Positions 22,698 to 33,085 of a stretch of DNA of 64,000 bases are shown piece after piece. A program made the translations under genes and the position numbers. This DNA comes from Heloderma charlesbogerti (taxonomy: Eukaryota > Chordata > Lepidosauria > Squamata > Helodermatidae). How positions within the stretch are numbered: the first letter of the stretch is position 1; every line of letters begins with the position of its first letter. The notes under the pieces are model-generated. The model was not told the DNA's origin. It saw only the letters and a list, made by a program, of their open reading frames with translations, and did no database searches. The stretch covers positions 62,001 to 126,000 of the forward strand of contig JANEZZ010000732.1 of assembly GCA_026122225.1 (NCBI GenBank), read 5' to 3'.

Positions 22698-25629
22698 GTC
22701 GTGAGGTCCTGGAAGCCAAACTTAGGTTGCTAGGTAGGAGGTTGAAATCCAGGACCCCCAAGGTGGCTGTGTCTGAAATGCTACCTGTATCTGAAATCCA
22801 TGTGCAGGGCCAGCTAGAGAGGCGAAGCTGAGGAGTCTCAATGCGTGGATGAGATGGAGGTGCCGGGAGGAGGGGTTCAGATTTGTTAGGCCCTGGGGAA
22901 CCTTTTGGGACAAGCCGGGCCTGTACAGGAGGGATGGGCTCCACTTGAACCAAAATGGAAGCAGACTGCTGGCACTAAACATACAGAGGTGGGCAGAGCA
23001 GCTCTTCAACTAAACCCTGGGGGAAGCTGACAGGAGCTGGGAAGCATCCAGTTTGGGTTAAATCATCCCCCAGAGATGAAGATGAAAATGTTTCTGATTG
23101 CCCAAATGTAGAAGGGGAGGAAATAGGCCAGGAGTACATGGCAGAACATAACAGCCAATCAAAGGGGCCAACATCCCACAGCAAATGACGCACACTCCAG
23201 AGGCATCTGGGGAGGAACACAGCGCATTGGTGTTTTTATGCAAATGCTAGAAGCCTCCAAGACAAAATGGGAGAGTTTGGTTTTAAAGGAGAACCTGGAT
23301 AGAGCGGGCAGTACAGAAACCTGGTGGAGCGGAGAGAACCAGTGGGATGCGGTCATCACTGGATATAAACTCTACAGAAAGGACAGGGGAGGGCGTACTG
23401 GGGAGGTGTTGCCCTGTGTGTCAAAGGGCATAGTGTCGAGCAGACTAGAACACCTCAAAGGGGGAGGCTGTTCCACAGGGTGACAATACCAAGGTCCAAA
23501 ATGAGTTTAGTGCTAAGAGTATGCTATCGTCCCCCAGACCAGAGTGCTCAGAGTGACCTTGAGATCGAAAATGAAATCAGGGAGGCCTCCAAACATGGAA
23601 GTGTCGTAAAAATGGGCGACTTCAATTACCCCAATGTTGACTGGATAAATGCACATTCCAGCCATGACAAAGGTTAAATTTCTCAATGAACTAAACAATT
23701 GTGCCCTAGAACAGTTGGTCTTGGAACTGACCAGAGGGGAGGGGAGGTTGGATTTAATCCTAAGTGGTGTTGCCCAGGATTTAGTATGAGATGTAAACCT
23801 CGTCGAACCAGTTGGAAACAGTGATCACAGTGCTATCAGATTTAATGTATATTTAAGTGGAAAATTGCCCAGGAAGTCCAACATAGTCACACTTGACTTC
23901 AAAAGAGGAAACCTCTAAAATGAGGGAACTGCTGAAAAGGATTTTAAAAGGGCAAGTCAAGAGGATTAAATCCCTTCAAAATGCTTGGAGGTTACTCAAA
24001 ACCACAATAATAGAAGCCCAGCTAAAATGTATACCACGGGTTAGGAAAGGGAGCACCAAGTCGAGAGGTTGCCGGCATGGTTAATGAGCAGTGTTAAGGC
24101 AGCTACTGGAGAAAAGACAGCTTCCTTCAGAAAATGGAAGTCTTGCCCAAGTGAGGAAAACAAAAGGCGGCACAAGCTTGCACAAAGGTGATGCAAGCAG
24201 ATGATAAGAGATGCAAAAAAGCATTTTGAAGAGTATATTGCTAACATCATCAAGGCCAACAGTAAAGAATTCTTTAAATGTATCAGAAGCAGAAAACCAG
24301 TTAGGGAGGTAGTTGGACTGTTGGATGACATGGAGTTAAAGGAGTACTGAAAGAGGATAAGGAGATTGCAGAGAATCTGAATGAATTCTATTCATCCGTT
24401 CTCACTGCAGAAGTTGTAGGACAGATACTTGTGCCTGAACTGATGTTTTCAGGAAGGGAGTCGGAGGAACTGAGGCAAATAGTGACAAAAAATGAAGTTC
24501 TGAACCTTATTGATAAATTGAAAGCAAATAAATCACCGGGCCCAGACGGTATTCATCCTAGAGTTCTCAAAGAACTCAAATATGAAATTGCTGATCTTCT
24601 AACCAAAATATGCAAGATATCCCTAAGATCAGCCTCTATACCAGAGGACTGGAAGTTGGCCAATAGAACACCAATTTTCAAAATGGTATCCAGGGGTGAT
24701 CTGGGAAATTACAGGCCTGTTAGCTTAATGTCTGTTCTGGTTAAATCGGTTGAAGGTATTATTAAAGATAAAATTAGTAAGCATATAGAAGGACAAGCCC
24801 TGCTGAAAAAGAATCAACACGGCTTCTGCAAAGGTAAGTCCTGTCTCACTAACCTTTTAGAGTTCTTTGAGAGTGTCAAAAACATGTAGATAAGGGTGAT
24901 CCAGTAAACATTTTTTATTTGGACTTCCAAATGGCTTTTGACAAAGTCCCTCACCAAAGACTCCTGAGCAAACTGGGCAGTCATGGAATAAGAAGAGAGG
25001 TCCTCTTATGGATCTGTAACTGGTTAAAGAGCAGAAAGCAGAGAGTAGGAATAAATGGTAAATTCTCCCAATGGAGGGGAGTAAATAGTGGGGTCCCCCA
25101 GGGACCTGTATTAGAACCAATGCTTTTCAACCTGTTCATCAATGATCTGGAATTAGGAGTGAGCAGTGAAGTGGCCAAGTTTGCCGATGACACCAAATTA
25201 TTTAGGGTGGTTAAAACAAAAAGGTATTGTGAAGAGCTCAAAAACGTTCTCTCACAACTGAGGGAATGGGCATATAAATGGCAAATGCGGTTCAATGTAA
25301 GCAAATGTAAAGTGCACATTGGGGCAAAGAATCCCAGCTTCAAGTATAGCCTGATGGGATCTGAACTAGTGGTGACCAACCAGGAAAGAGATCTTGGGAT
25401 TATGGTGGACAGCTCAGTGAAGATCTCAACCCTGTGTGCAGCCACTATAAAAAAGGCAAACTCCATGTTAGGCATAATTAGATAAGGCATTGAGAATACT
25501 ACTGCCAAGGTCAGACTGCCCCTATACAAATCAGTGATGTGACCACACTTGGAATACTGTGTACAGCTCTGTGCACCACACCTAAAAAAGATACTTTACA
25601 GCTGGAAACAGTGCAGAAAAGGGCAACTA
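22698..25629 (+). mobile_element. CR1-type LINE, nearly full length, 5' and central part
   Basis: In order: the end of the first open frame and linker (22.7-23.2 kb); an endonuclease segment with TETWWSGENQWDAVITGYKL and MGDFNYPNVDW (23,238-23,680); then reverse transcriptase with NKSPGPDGIHPRVLKEL, GNYRPVSLMS, GFCKGKSCLTNLLEF (24,431-24,889) and, in a shifted frame, DFQMAFDKVPHQRLLSKLG, NSGVPQGPVLEPMLFNLFIN and the FADDTKL catalytic motif (24,919-25,485). Several stops and frameshifts make it inactive. It is interrupted at 25,630 by a TA-flanked element and continues at 26,065. Confidence 0.93.
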
Positions 25630-26062
25630 GGGGAGCAATCCTACCTCGATCGATGGTCGCCTCCGACTGCAGGGGTGACTGCCTATCCAGTGCAGGGTGG
25701 GAGGAGTGTTGAGGAGCAGATCCCCCCCCCCCGCTGTCGGGCTTTCACGACTAGACAGCTGATTTCGGCTGTCTATCTGTGGGACCTTGGAGTGTGGGAA
25801 GTGGCGCCTGCATTACACATAGGGTGTCTGACTTCCCTGGCCTGCCCTGCCCCTGGGAATGCCCCGTTATTGCCACTCTGCACAGCTCTTATGAGCGCAG
25901 AGCATAGGGCCTTTGTCCTGTCTATGAGGCGGTGTGGGGTGTGTGTGTGTGTGTCAGTTCTCCAGGAACCGACCTTGGAGCATGGGCTCCGAGGTCGCTT
26001 CCTGGGAACCAACCTATCCTATGCCTGTCTAGCCACTGACTAGCAGCCATAGGATTGCACCC
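25630..26062. mobile_element. TA-flanked short DNA element (Tc1/mariner-like MITE)
   Basis: Inserted in the CR1-type LINE. Flanked by TA (25,628-25,629 and 26,063-26,064). The left end GGGGAGCAATCCTA and the reverse complement of the right end GGGTGCAATCCTATGG form imperfect terminal repeats. The uninterrupted LINE (46,226-46,244) reads gggcaactgaaatgacc across the same point. There is no coding capacity. A (GT)n run lies at 25,937-25,954. Confidence 0.7.
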
Positions 26063-26064
26063 TA

Positions 26065-26612
26065 AAATGACCAAGGGGCTGGAGCATCTCCCCTCTGAGA
26101 GAAGGTCACAGCAGGCGGGTTGTTTAGCTTGGAAAAAAGGAGGGTCAGGGGAGACGTGATAGGGGGGTACAACATTATGCCTGGTGTGGAGACATTTTTC
26201 TCCCTCTCTCAAAAGATGAGAACCCAAAGGGGTCACCTCATGAGGCTGATTGGTGGGAGATTCAGGACAGATAAAAGGAAGTCCTCCTTCACACAGCGCA
26301 TAGTTGAACTATGGAATTCGCTACCACAGGATGTAGTGATGGCCGCCAATTTGGAGGGCTTTGAAAAGTGATTGGACAAATTCCTGGAGGAAAAGGCTAT
26401 CAATGGCTACTAGTCCTCGTGGCTATGTGCTACCTCCAGTACCAGAAACAGTGAGCCTATGTACACCAGTTGCTGGGGAACATGGGTGGCAGGGTGCTGC
26501 TGTGCTCATGTCCTGCTTGTGGGTTTCCTGTGGGCAGCTGCTTTGTGAACAGAATGCTGGGCTAGATGGACCCTTGGCCTGATCCAGCAGGGCTCTTCTT
26601 ATGTTCTTATGA
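26065..26612 (+). mobile_element. CR1-type LINE, 3' end
   Basis: Continuation of the LINE after the TA-flanked insertion. It encodes the C-terminal tail ([32 protein letters not shown]) and the 3' untranslated region ending ctcttcttatgttcttatga, the tail repeat of this family. Fragments of this same end occur at 11.3, 18.9, 35.0, 38.3, 46.9, 56.6, 58.2 and 59.3 kb. Confidence 0.9.
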
Positions 26613-26855
26613 GATGCCCAGCAGGCCATGGGACCTGGGATGGGGTGGGGGAGAGGGACCCCTGTAAATGACTGGGCTGGTCTTCACTTGGCCATGGGGA
26701 ATGGGGCTGGAAGGCAGTCTCTGCCCCCCCATCGGCTTTTCTTTCCTGTCACTCTGGGTCTGCTCCCTCTGGCTGCCTCTACCTGCTCGTCTTCCTGGGA
26801 CGGGACCTCTGCGATGGATCTGGACGCTATCGCACAGACAAGACTGGGCTCTGGC

Positions 26856-27518
26856 TAGGGATGTCGGAGAATTTCTCCACGAATCTCCAGGAGGCCAAAT
26901 GCCAACGCATTCGCCCCCCCGAAATTGGTGGGGAAATTCTCCGACACCCCCCCGCCCCCCCCGGGATGGGACTTACCTCGCGTGAATGTCCCTCGCGGCG
27001 GCGGGTCCCAGCGGCGTGGCGGTGCCGCCGCCGCCATTTCCAAGTAAAGTGTAAAAGAAAAAGAAAAACGTAATAGGCTACGTAAAGATTTACATAGCCT
27101 ATCACGGCTAGATTTTCAAAGTCAGCCATGATAGGCTACGTAAATCTTTATGTAGCCTATCATGGCTGACTTTGAAAAAAAAAAAAAAGCGCGTACGCAA
27201 ATGGCGGCTAGACTTTGAAAATCTAGCCATGATAGGCTATGTAAATCGTTACGTAGCCTATCGTTTTTGGGTTTTTTTTACTTCACTGGGAAATGGTGGC
27301 GGCGGCAGCCGGTCGGAAGACCGGCTGACGCCCCCACCGCCGCTGAAACGCCGCCGAAACGCCGCCGGGACCCGCCGCCACAAGGGACATTCGACAGAGG
27401 TAAGTCCCATCCCGGGGAGGGGGAGGGGGGTGGAGAATTTCCCCACCAATTTCAGGGGGCCGAATGCGTTGGCATTCGGCCTCCCGGAGATTCGTGGAGA
27501 AATTCTCCAACATCCCTA
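26856..27518. mobile_element. palindromic hAT-like MITE, copy D (L ends on both sides)
   Basis: Unlike the other copies both termini are of L type, so it has long terminal inverted repeats: left gtcggagaatttctccacga with ccaaatgccaacgcattcg, and the matching complement on the right. Outward donors are at 26,971-26,976 (minus) and 27,400-27,405 (plus), both AG|GTAAGT. Palindromes of the gataggctacgt type fill the centre. The flanking octamers gctctggc and attagaaa differ, so there is no target duplication. Confidence 0.85.
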
Positions 27519-27543
27519 ATTAGAAAGGTGGGATAGAAATGTA

Positions 27544-27546
27544 ATA

Positions 27547-27577
<31 letters not shown>

Positions 27578-27583
27578 ATAGTT
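27544..27583. repeat. (AAAT)n microsatellite
   Basis: Pure tetranucleotide run following ggtgggatagaaatgta, a LINE/SINE tail. Confidence 0.95.
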
Positions 27584-27827
27584 ATCCAAGGATTGATGGG
27601 GCCCTGATTCCCTTGTGCCCTCCCCCCGTCCTGCAGCCTGTTGCAGTGGAACAGAAGGGAGCCTCAGCAGGGAGGAAAGATCACCCCCCCGCCTCCCCCT
27701 CCCGCCTCGTCTTCCTACATGATGCGCAACCTGGATTGCTTCCCTTTCCCTTTGTGTCTTACAGCCGGCCCCTCCCCTCTCAGGCCCCCTGCAGAAAGCC
27801 AAACCCTTCCCCCTTCCTGAGTTCCTC

Positions 27828-28023
27828 AGGCACTCTGTCTATCAGGTCTAATCCCTGAAATCTATTCCTCACCTCCACTGTATATTCATCAGGGATATCA
27901 TTTAGGTCATACCTGAACGGTTTAGTGGTTTTCCCGACGTTCTTCAATTTAAGCCGAAATTTTGCAAGAAGCAGCTCATGATCTGAGCCACAGTCAGCTC
28001 CAGGTCTTGTTTTTACTGACTGT
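27828..28023 (-). mobile_element. BovB LINE, inverted 5' segment
   Basis: Minus-strand translation is the end of a BovB endonuclease and the start of the linker: TRPGADCGSDHELLLAKFRL, FRYDLNDIPDEYTVEV, GLDLIDRVPEEL. It abuts, in opposite orientation, the plus-strand RT segment of BovB at 28,024. The region that normally lies between these two pieces is absent. This is the structure left by 5' inversion (twin priming) during LINE insertion. Confidence 0.88.
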
Positions 28024-29292
28024 ATGGAGCTTCTCAAGGTGATGCTCAAAATCCTACAAGCTAGGCTTCAGCAGTATGTGAACCGAGAACTACCGGAAGT
28101 ACAAGCTGGGTTTCGAAGAGGCAGAGGAACTAGAGATCAAATCGCCAACATTCGCTGCATCATGGAGAAAGCAAGAGAATTCCAGAAAAACGTCTATTTC
28201 TGCTTCATTGACTACGCTAAAGCCTTTGATTGTGTGGATCACAACAAACTCTGGCAAATTCTTAAAGTGATGGGAGTACCAGACCACCTTACCTGTCTCC
28301 TGAGAAACCTGTACGAGGGTCAAGAAGCAACAGTAAGAACCAGACATGGAACAACCGAGTGGTTCAAAATTGGGAAAGGAGTACGACAAGGCTGCATATT
28401 GTCACCCTGCTTATTTAACTTATATACAGAGTACATCATGAGAAATGCCGGGTTGGATGAATCAGAGGTCGGAATTAAGATTGCCGGGAGAATTATCAAC
28501 AACCTCCGATATGCAGACGATACCACCCTAATGGCAGAAAGCGAAGAGGATCTCAAAAGCCTCTTGTTGAGGGTGAAAGAGGAGAGTGCAAAAGCTGGTT
28601 TGAAACTCAACATTAAAAAAACTAAGATCATGTCATCTGGCCCTATCACTTCCTGGCATATAGAAGGGGAAGAAATGGAAGCAGTGACAGATTTTACTTT
28701 CTTGGGCTCCAAGATCACCGCAGACGGTGACTGTAGCCATGAAATTAAAAGACGCTTGCTCCTTGGGAGGAAAGCTATGGCAAACCTAGACAGCATAGTA
28801 AGAAGCAGAGACATTACCTTGCCAACAAAGGTCCGTCTAATCAAAGCTATGGTTTTCCCAGTAGTAATGTATGGCTGTGAGAGCCGGACTATAAGGAAGG
28901 CTGAGCGTCAAAGAATTGATGCTTTCGAACTGTGGTGCTGGAGAAGACTCTTCCGAGTGCCCTGGACTGCAAGGAGGTCAAATCAGTCCATCCTAAAGGA
29001 AATCAACCCTGAGTGCTCATTGGAAGGACAGATACTGAAGCTGAAGCTCCAATATTTTGGCCACCTAATGCGAAGAGAAAACTCTCTGGAAAAGACCCTG
29101 ATGCTGGGAAAGACTGAAGGCAAAAGGAGAAGGGGACGGCAGAGGATGAGATGGCTAGATAGCATCACGGATGCAATGAATATGAACTTGAGCACGCTCC
29201 GGGAGGGAGCGCAGGACAGGAAGGCCTGGCGTGCTATGGTCCATGGGGTCACGAAGAGTCGGACACGACTGAACGACTGAACAACAACAACC
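28024..29292 (+). mobile_element. BovB LINE reverse-transcriptase segment with 418-residue open frame
   Basis: The best-preserved LINE frame in the window (28,024-29,280). It includes VMLKILQARLQQYVNREL, FCFIDYAKAFDCVDHNKLW, GVRQGCILSPCLFNLY, the catalytic LRYADDTTLMAE, and the C-terminal block with RTIRKAERQRIDAFELWCW and MLGKTEGKRRRGRQRMRWLD. No stop or frameshift occurs over this length, which suggests a young insertion. It lacks the endonuclease and N-terminal RT in this orientation. The 3' end is the BovB AAC repeat. The first Met is not a natural start; the frame continues from a lost upstream part. Confidence 0.93.
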
Positions 29293-29568
29293 ACCCTAAT
29301 GGCAGAAAGCGAAGAGGATCTAAAGAGCCTCTTGTTGAGGGTGAAAGTGGAGAGTGCAAAAGCTGGTTTGAAACTCAACATTGCAAAAACTAAGATCATG
29401 GCATCTGGCCCCATCACTTCCTGGCATATAGAAGGGGAAGAAATGGAAGCAGTGACAGATTTTATTTTCTTGGGCTCCAAGAAAATAAAATAACAAAATA
29501 AATAAAATAAAATAATAAAAATTTTAAAATAAAATAAATAAAATAAAATAGTAAAATAAAATAATAAA
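29293..29568 (+). mobile_element. second BovB fragment with AT-rich tail
   Basis: Bases 29,293-29,485 repeat the internal BovB segment of about 28,525-28,715 (TLMAESEEDL to DFIFLGSK), placed directly after the 3' end of the preceding BovB. From about 29,486 it degenerates into an (AAAATA)n-rich stretch. It may come from a template switch or a separate truncated copy. Confidence 0.8.
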
Positions 29569-29598
29569 CAGCACCACCCTTCAGTGGATGTAACTGTG

Positions 29599-29637
<39 letters not shown>

Positions 29638-30369
29638 AGCAACACCCATCCAACAACCTGCAGGTAAGGACTCTCTGCCCCTCCTCCCCCAGTCCCTTGT
29701 CTCCATTTCAATCCTGTCTTTCTAAAAGCATTTGTCCGAAGTAGCTGAGGAATGTTTCAAAAGGACCACACAAGTCAGTACCCAGAATGCCGCTCCTCTG
29801 TGGTGGACAGAAGCCCCTGCTCTGCAAGTCTCTTGGAGCAGAAACAAGCAAGCGTCCTGTGGCACTTCGAAGGCTTGCAGATTCATTCTGGCAGCACCTT
29901 GTATGGGCAGAGCCCACTTCCTCAGATGCAAGAAGGGTCATCCCCAGTTTGTTTCTTGATTGATTGACTTTTAATACTTTATATCGCTTAACGTAATTCT
30001 CTAAGCAGTTTACATATGAGACTATTAAAATCACAGCTTGAAAGACACTATTAGAAACACTTGCAAGTACAACAACAAGTGTAATACAAAAAACTGTGAA
30101 ATGGAGCAGCAGCACGATTGAGTACGAGTATTATAAACCAGATTGATTGCCAGCCTGTTGACAAATATATATGGACCCTGGGGGGCGGGGGGTCCTGTCC
30201 GAGAAGCCCAAAGGCATTGAAATGCGGGGCGGGGGGCAGCTTTGAGCAAAACTCTCGTCTATGCAGGATAAGCACAGTGACAATTCAGAAGTGCCAGCCG
30301 TTGAGATAATGCAGCCTTCCTAGTTTTGCCGTGTTAATTTAGCATTTCCAAAGGGGGAGATACAGCCTT

Positions 30370-30617
30370 CATCCCTTCGTGAGAGCCAGCGTGGTGTAGT
30401 GGGAAGAGCGTTGGCCTGGGAGCTGGGGGATCCGGGTTCTAGCCCCCACTCGGCCAGGGAAGCTCTGGGCCAGTCACAGACTCTCAGCCCAACCCACCTC
30501 ACAGGGCTGTTGTTGTGAGGATAAAGTGGAGAGGAAGAGGAGAATGTAAGCCGCCTTGGGTTCCTTGCAAGAGGAAAAAAGGCGGGGTATAAATGCAATA
30601 CATACATAAATAAATAA
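30370..30617 (+). mobile_element. tRNA-headed squamate SINE (Sauria/Squam type)
   Basis: Head gagccagcgtggtgtagtgg with an A-box-like segment, B-box-like gggttctagcccc, body with gggctgttgttgtgaggat and gtaagccgccttgggttcct, and a tail ggcggggtataaatgcaata followed by AAATA repeats. The corresponding point of the left arm of the inverted duplication (about 4,230-4,260) has no SINE, so this copy inserted after the duplication. Confidence 0.88.
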
Positions 30618-31532
30618 TCCCAATTAAGCTCTAAATGAATAGAATCAAACTTGATGGTAAATCTGAGTCAGGCCTTTCATTCTGCAGCCTCTCTTTACAG
30701 TCAGTCTGTCAAGATATGTTGACCTTTGGGTCAGCAGCAGAGTCTCCAAGGAGGCTGACCGGGTGGGGTCCCCCTCTCTTGGCTGCGGCCCCCTGGACAG
30801 CCTGCCCTTCTGGAAGGTCCATCAGCCACTCTGGGTCAGTTGGAGGCGGCGGCGTGAGGGGCTGGAGTGGGGAAGCCCCTGGGCGGGTCAATGTTCCGGA
30901 CAGCCTTCTCTTCTCGCACACCATCTAATTCCCTTGTTCTTTGTGTATTGTACTCTACATTTTCGTGTTCTTCTCTCCTACTTTTTCCCTCCCAGCACTC
31001 ATCAGCTAGTCCTTCCAGCAGGGAAAGCGTCTCTTTTCATAGCTAGTGGAGCTCTTTCTTGTACTTCTTTCCTGGGAAAATGCAAAACTGGAGCGAGTGA
31101 AAAAGAGAATCTGCAGCCTGGAGCTCCTCCTGCTACAGCCTCCCGGGACTGGCTTCTATTAGCTGTTTCTGTTAATTTGGAGGAGGGGAAGGGGGGGATG
31201 TTTCATTCCGCGAGGCTCTGAGAGGATCCTTATCCTTCCCTGGAATTCTCATCCAGAGCGGAAGAACGGCCGGAGCCTGTCTTCTCCTGGCAGGACTGTG
31301 CAGACCTCCTTTCGAAGTGGGAATGAGATTCATTCACCCCATGATCAGCTGTCTGCATTCACCCATGGCTACCGGGCATCCTGAGCAGCATCCCTGAGAC
31401 ACGCCAGTGAGTCCGCCCTAAGCTGAGCGACTGCTGATTTAAACCGCTGCTGCCTGTTGATGGAGCTGCAGGAAATCACAAGGTTTCGTGGAGTGGCATT
31501 GAGAAAAACCATCAGAATTCACTTGCTGGGGA

Positions 31533-31605
31533 GGGGCTGTAGCTGAGTGGTAGAGGCCCTGCTGAGCCTGCAGAACATCACAGGTTGACTGTCCTGCAGC
31601 ATTTC
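31533..31605 (+). repeat. tRNA-derived SINE head fragment
   Basis: ggggctgtagctgagtggta followed by gaggccctgctgagcctgca is a tRNA-like A-box region, with a B-box-like caggttgactgtcctg. It is a short relic related to the SINE at 5.3 kb. Confidence 0.55.
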
Positions 31606-32844
31606 CAGGCAGGGCCTGGACAGGCCTCCCCCTCTCTCCCTCTCTCCCTCCCTGCCTGAATCCTTTGAGAGCAGCTGCCAGTCAGTCTAGTAGACCAGGG
31701 GCTGGTAATCTGGTGCCCTCCAGATATTTTTGACTCTGATGCCCACCCTCCCTGAGCATTGGCCAAGCTGCCTGGGGCTTATGGGAGTTGCAGTCCAAAA
31801 TGTCTGGAGGGCACCACGTTCCCTGCCCCTGCTGGAGACAGTGCTGAGCTTGGAGGACCAGGGGCCTGACTCTGTGTAAGGCGGCAGCCTTCCTCGGCCT
31901 TTTGCCTTCCAGATGTGTTGGACTACAATCCCTATCATCTACAGACAGCAAGGCCACCAGAGCTTATGGGACTTGTCGTCCAGCACATCTTGAGGGCATC
32001 TGGTTGGGAAAGCGTGTTGATGTGTTTCCAGAATTCATATCATTGTTCCCTTTGGTTGTTTCCAGTTTCCATATTAGAGGCAAAAGGTTTAATAAAAAAG
32101 AGGCCTTTTTTGTGGAGAGCTGCGTGTGTGTCTTGGTCTTGGGGCAAAACAGGATTTGTCTTTGGGGAAAGGTGGGGAGGCCTGAGGGCTGGAGCACCTC
32201 TCTCGCGGAATTGGATAGGGAGGTCTAAGCAGAGTAGCTGGGGTGTGTGTCAGACACTCCCTCGGTTTCCTGAAATTGCTGCCCTGTTTGAGGAGAGGAG
32301 CTCTTCGGGGCTTGGTAGGGCAGCACACAGATCCAGGAGAACGCGAACTCCATCAGAGTCCCAGGGCCATTTTCAAAGAGACGCTTCCCAGGGAACTTGG
32401 CGTGAGCCGATATCCCGCTCCTCTCTGTCCTAGCCCAGGAGACAGGCTCCCTCCCCCATGCAGAGTAAGTCCAAACACTCCGCTGGCTTCCTCCAGGCCC
32501 AGGAGTCCTGCCTTCCCCCGCACTGCGTTCCCAAAACAGTCGCCCTGCTTTGCCATAAACTGCAGGGAAAACTGGCAGACAGAGGCAGCCTGCTTCCCTC
32601 TAGCTTAGGCTCAACCTTCTGTGCGTACCAGGAAGTGTGACTTTACAAGGAAGAAAACGCAAGCTACACTGAATGCTTGTTGAGGGATGCTGCATGTGCT
32701 AGAATGATGCTGTCGAGATGGGAATGAGATTTTAAAGTGGTCTAAGGAAGCGTTAGCTTTTACTGAAAGTCACTGGTGGGATATATTTGTACACTGAAGT
32801 AACAGTAGATTGGAAATCCTATGTATTGTGCCTTATTTATTTCT

Positions 32845-33085
32845 TTTATTTAGTTATTGCATTTATATCCTGCCGTTTTTCCTCTTGCAAGGAACCCAAG
32901 GCGGCTTACATTCTCCTCCTCCTCTCCATTTTATCCACACAACAACCCTGTGAGGTAGGCTGGGCTGAGAGTCCGTGACTGGCCCAGAGTCACCCAGTGA
33001 GCTTCCCTGGCCGAGTGGGGGTAGAACCTGGCTCTCCCGGCTCCGACTCCAACACTCTGGCCACTACACCACGCTGTTTCTCTCC
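32845..33085 (-). mobile_element. tRNA-headed squamate SINE, minus strand
   Basis: Reverse complement of the same family as at 30.4 kb: the tail with tataaatgcaataact on the minus strand, the body block aaggaacccaaggcggcttaa-like on the plus strand, and the tRNA-like head at about 33,050-33,085 (accacgctgttt in plus sense). Moderately diverged from the 30.4 kb copy. Confidence 0.85.

Larger units (their letters stand above)
29570..32610 (-). repeat. right arm of large inverted duplication
   Basis: Reverse complement of 2,640-5,010 (anchors given there). It is longer than the left arm mainly because of an extra SINE at about 30,370-30,617 and other indels. It carries the TC run at 29,606-29,637 and several actcccat-type repeat fragments (around 31,780 and 31,910). 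No exon recognised. Confidence 0.8.

Noticed and set aside
30372..30445. tRNA gene
   Set aside because: The A- and B-box-like head belongs to a SINE with a body and AAATA tail, and the cloverleaf is degraded.
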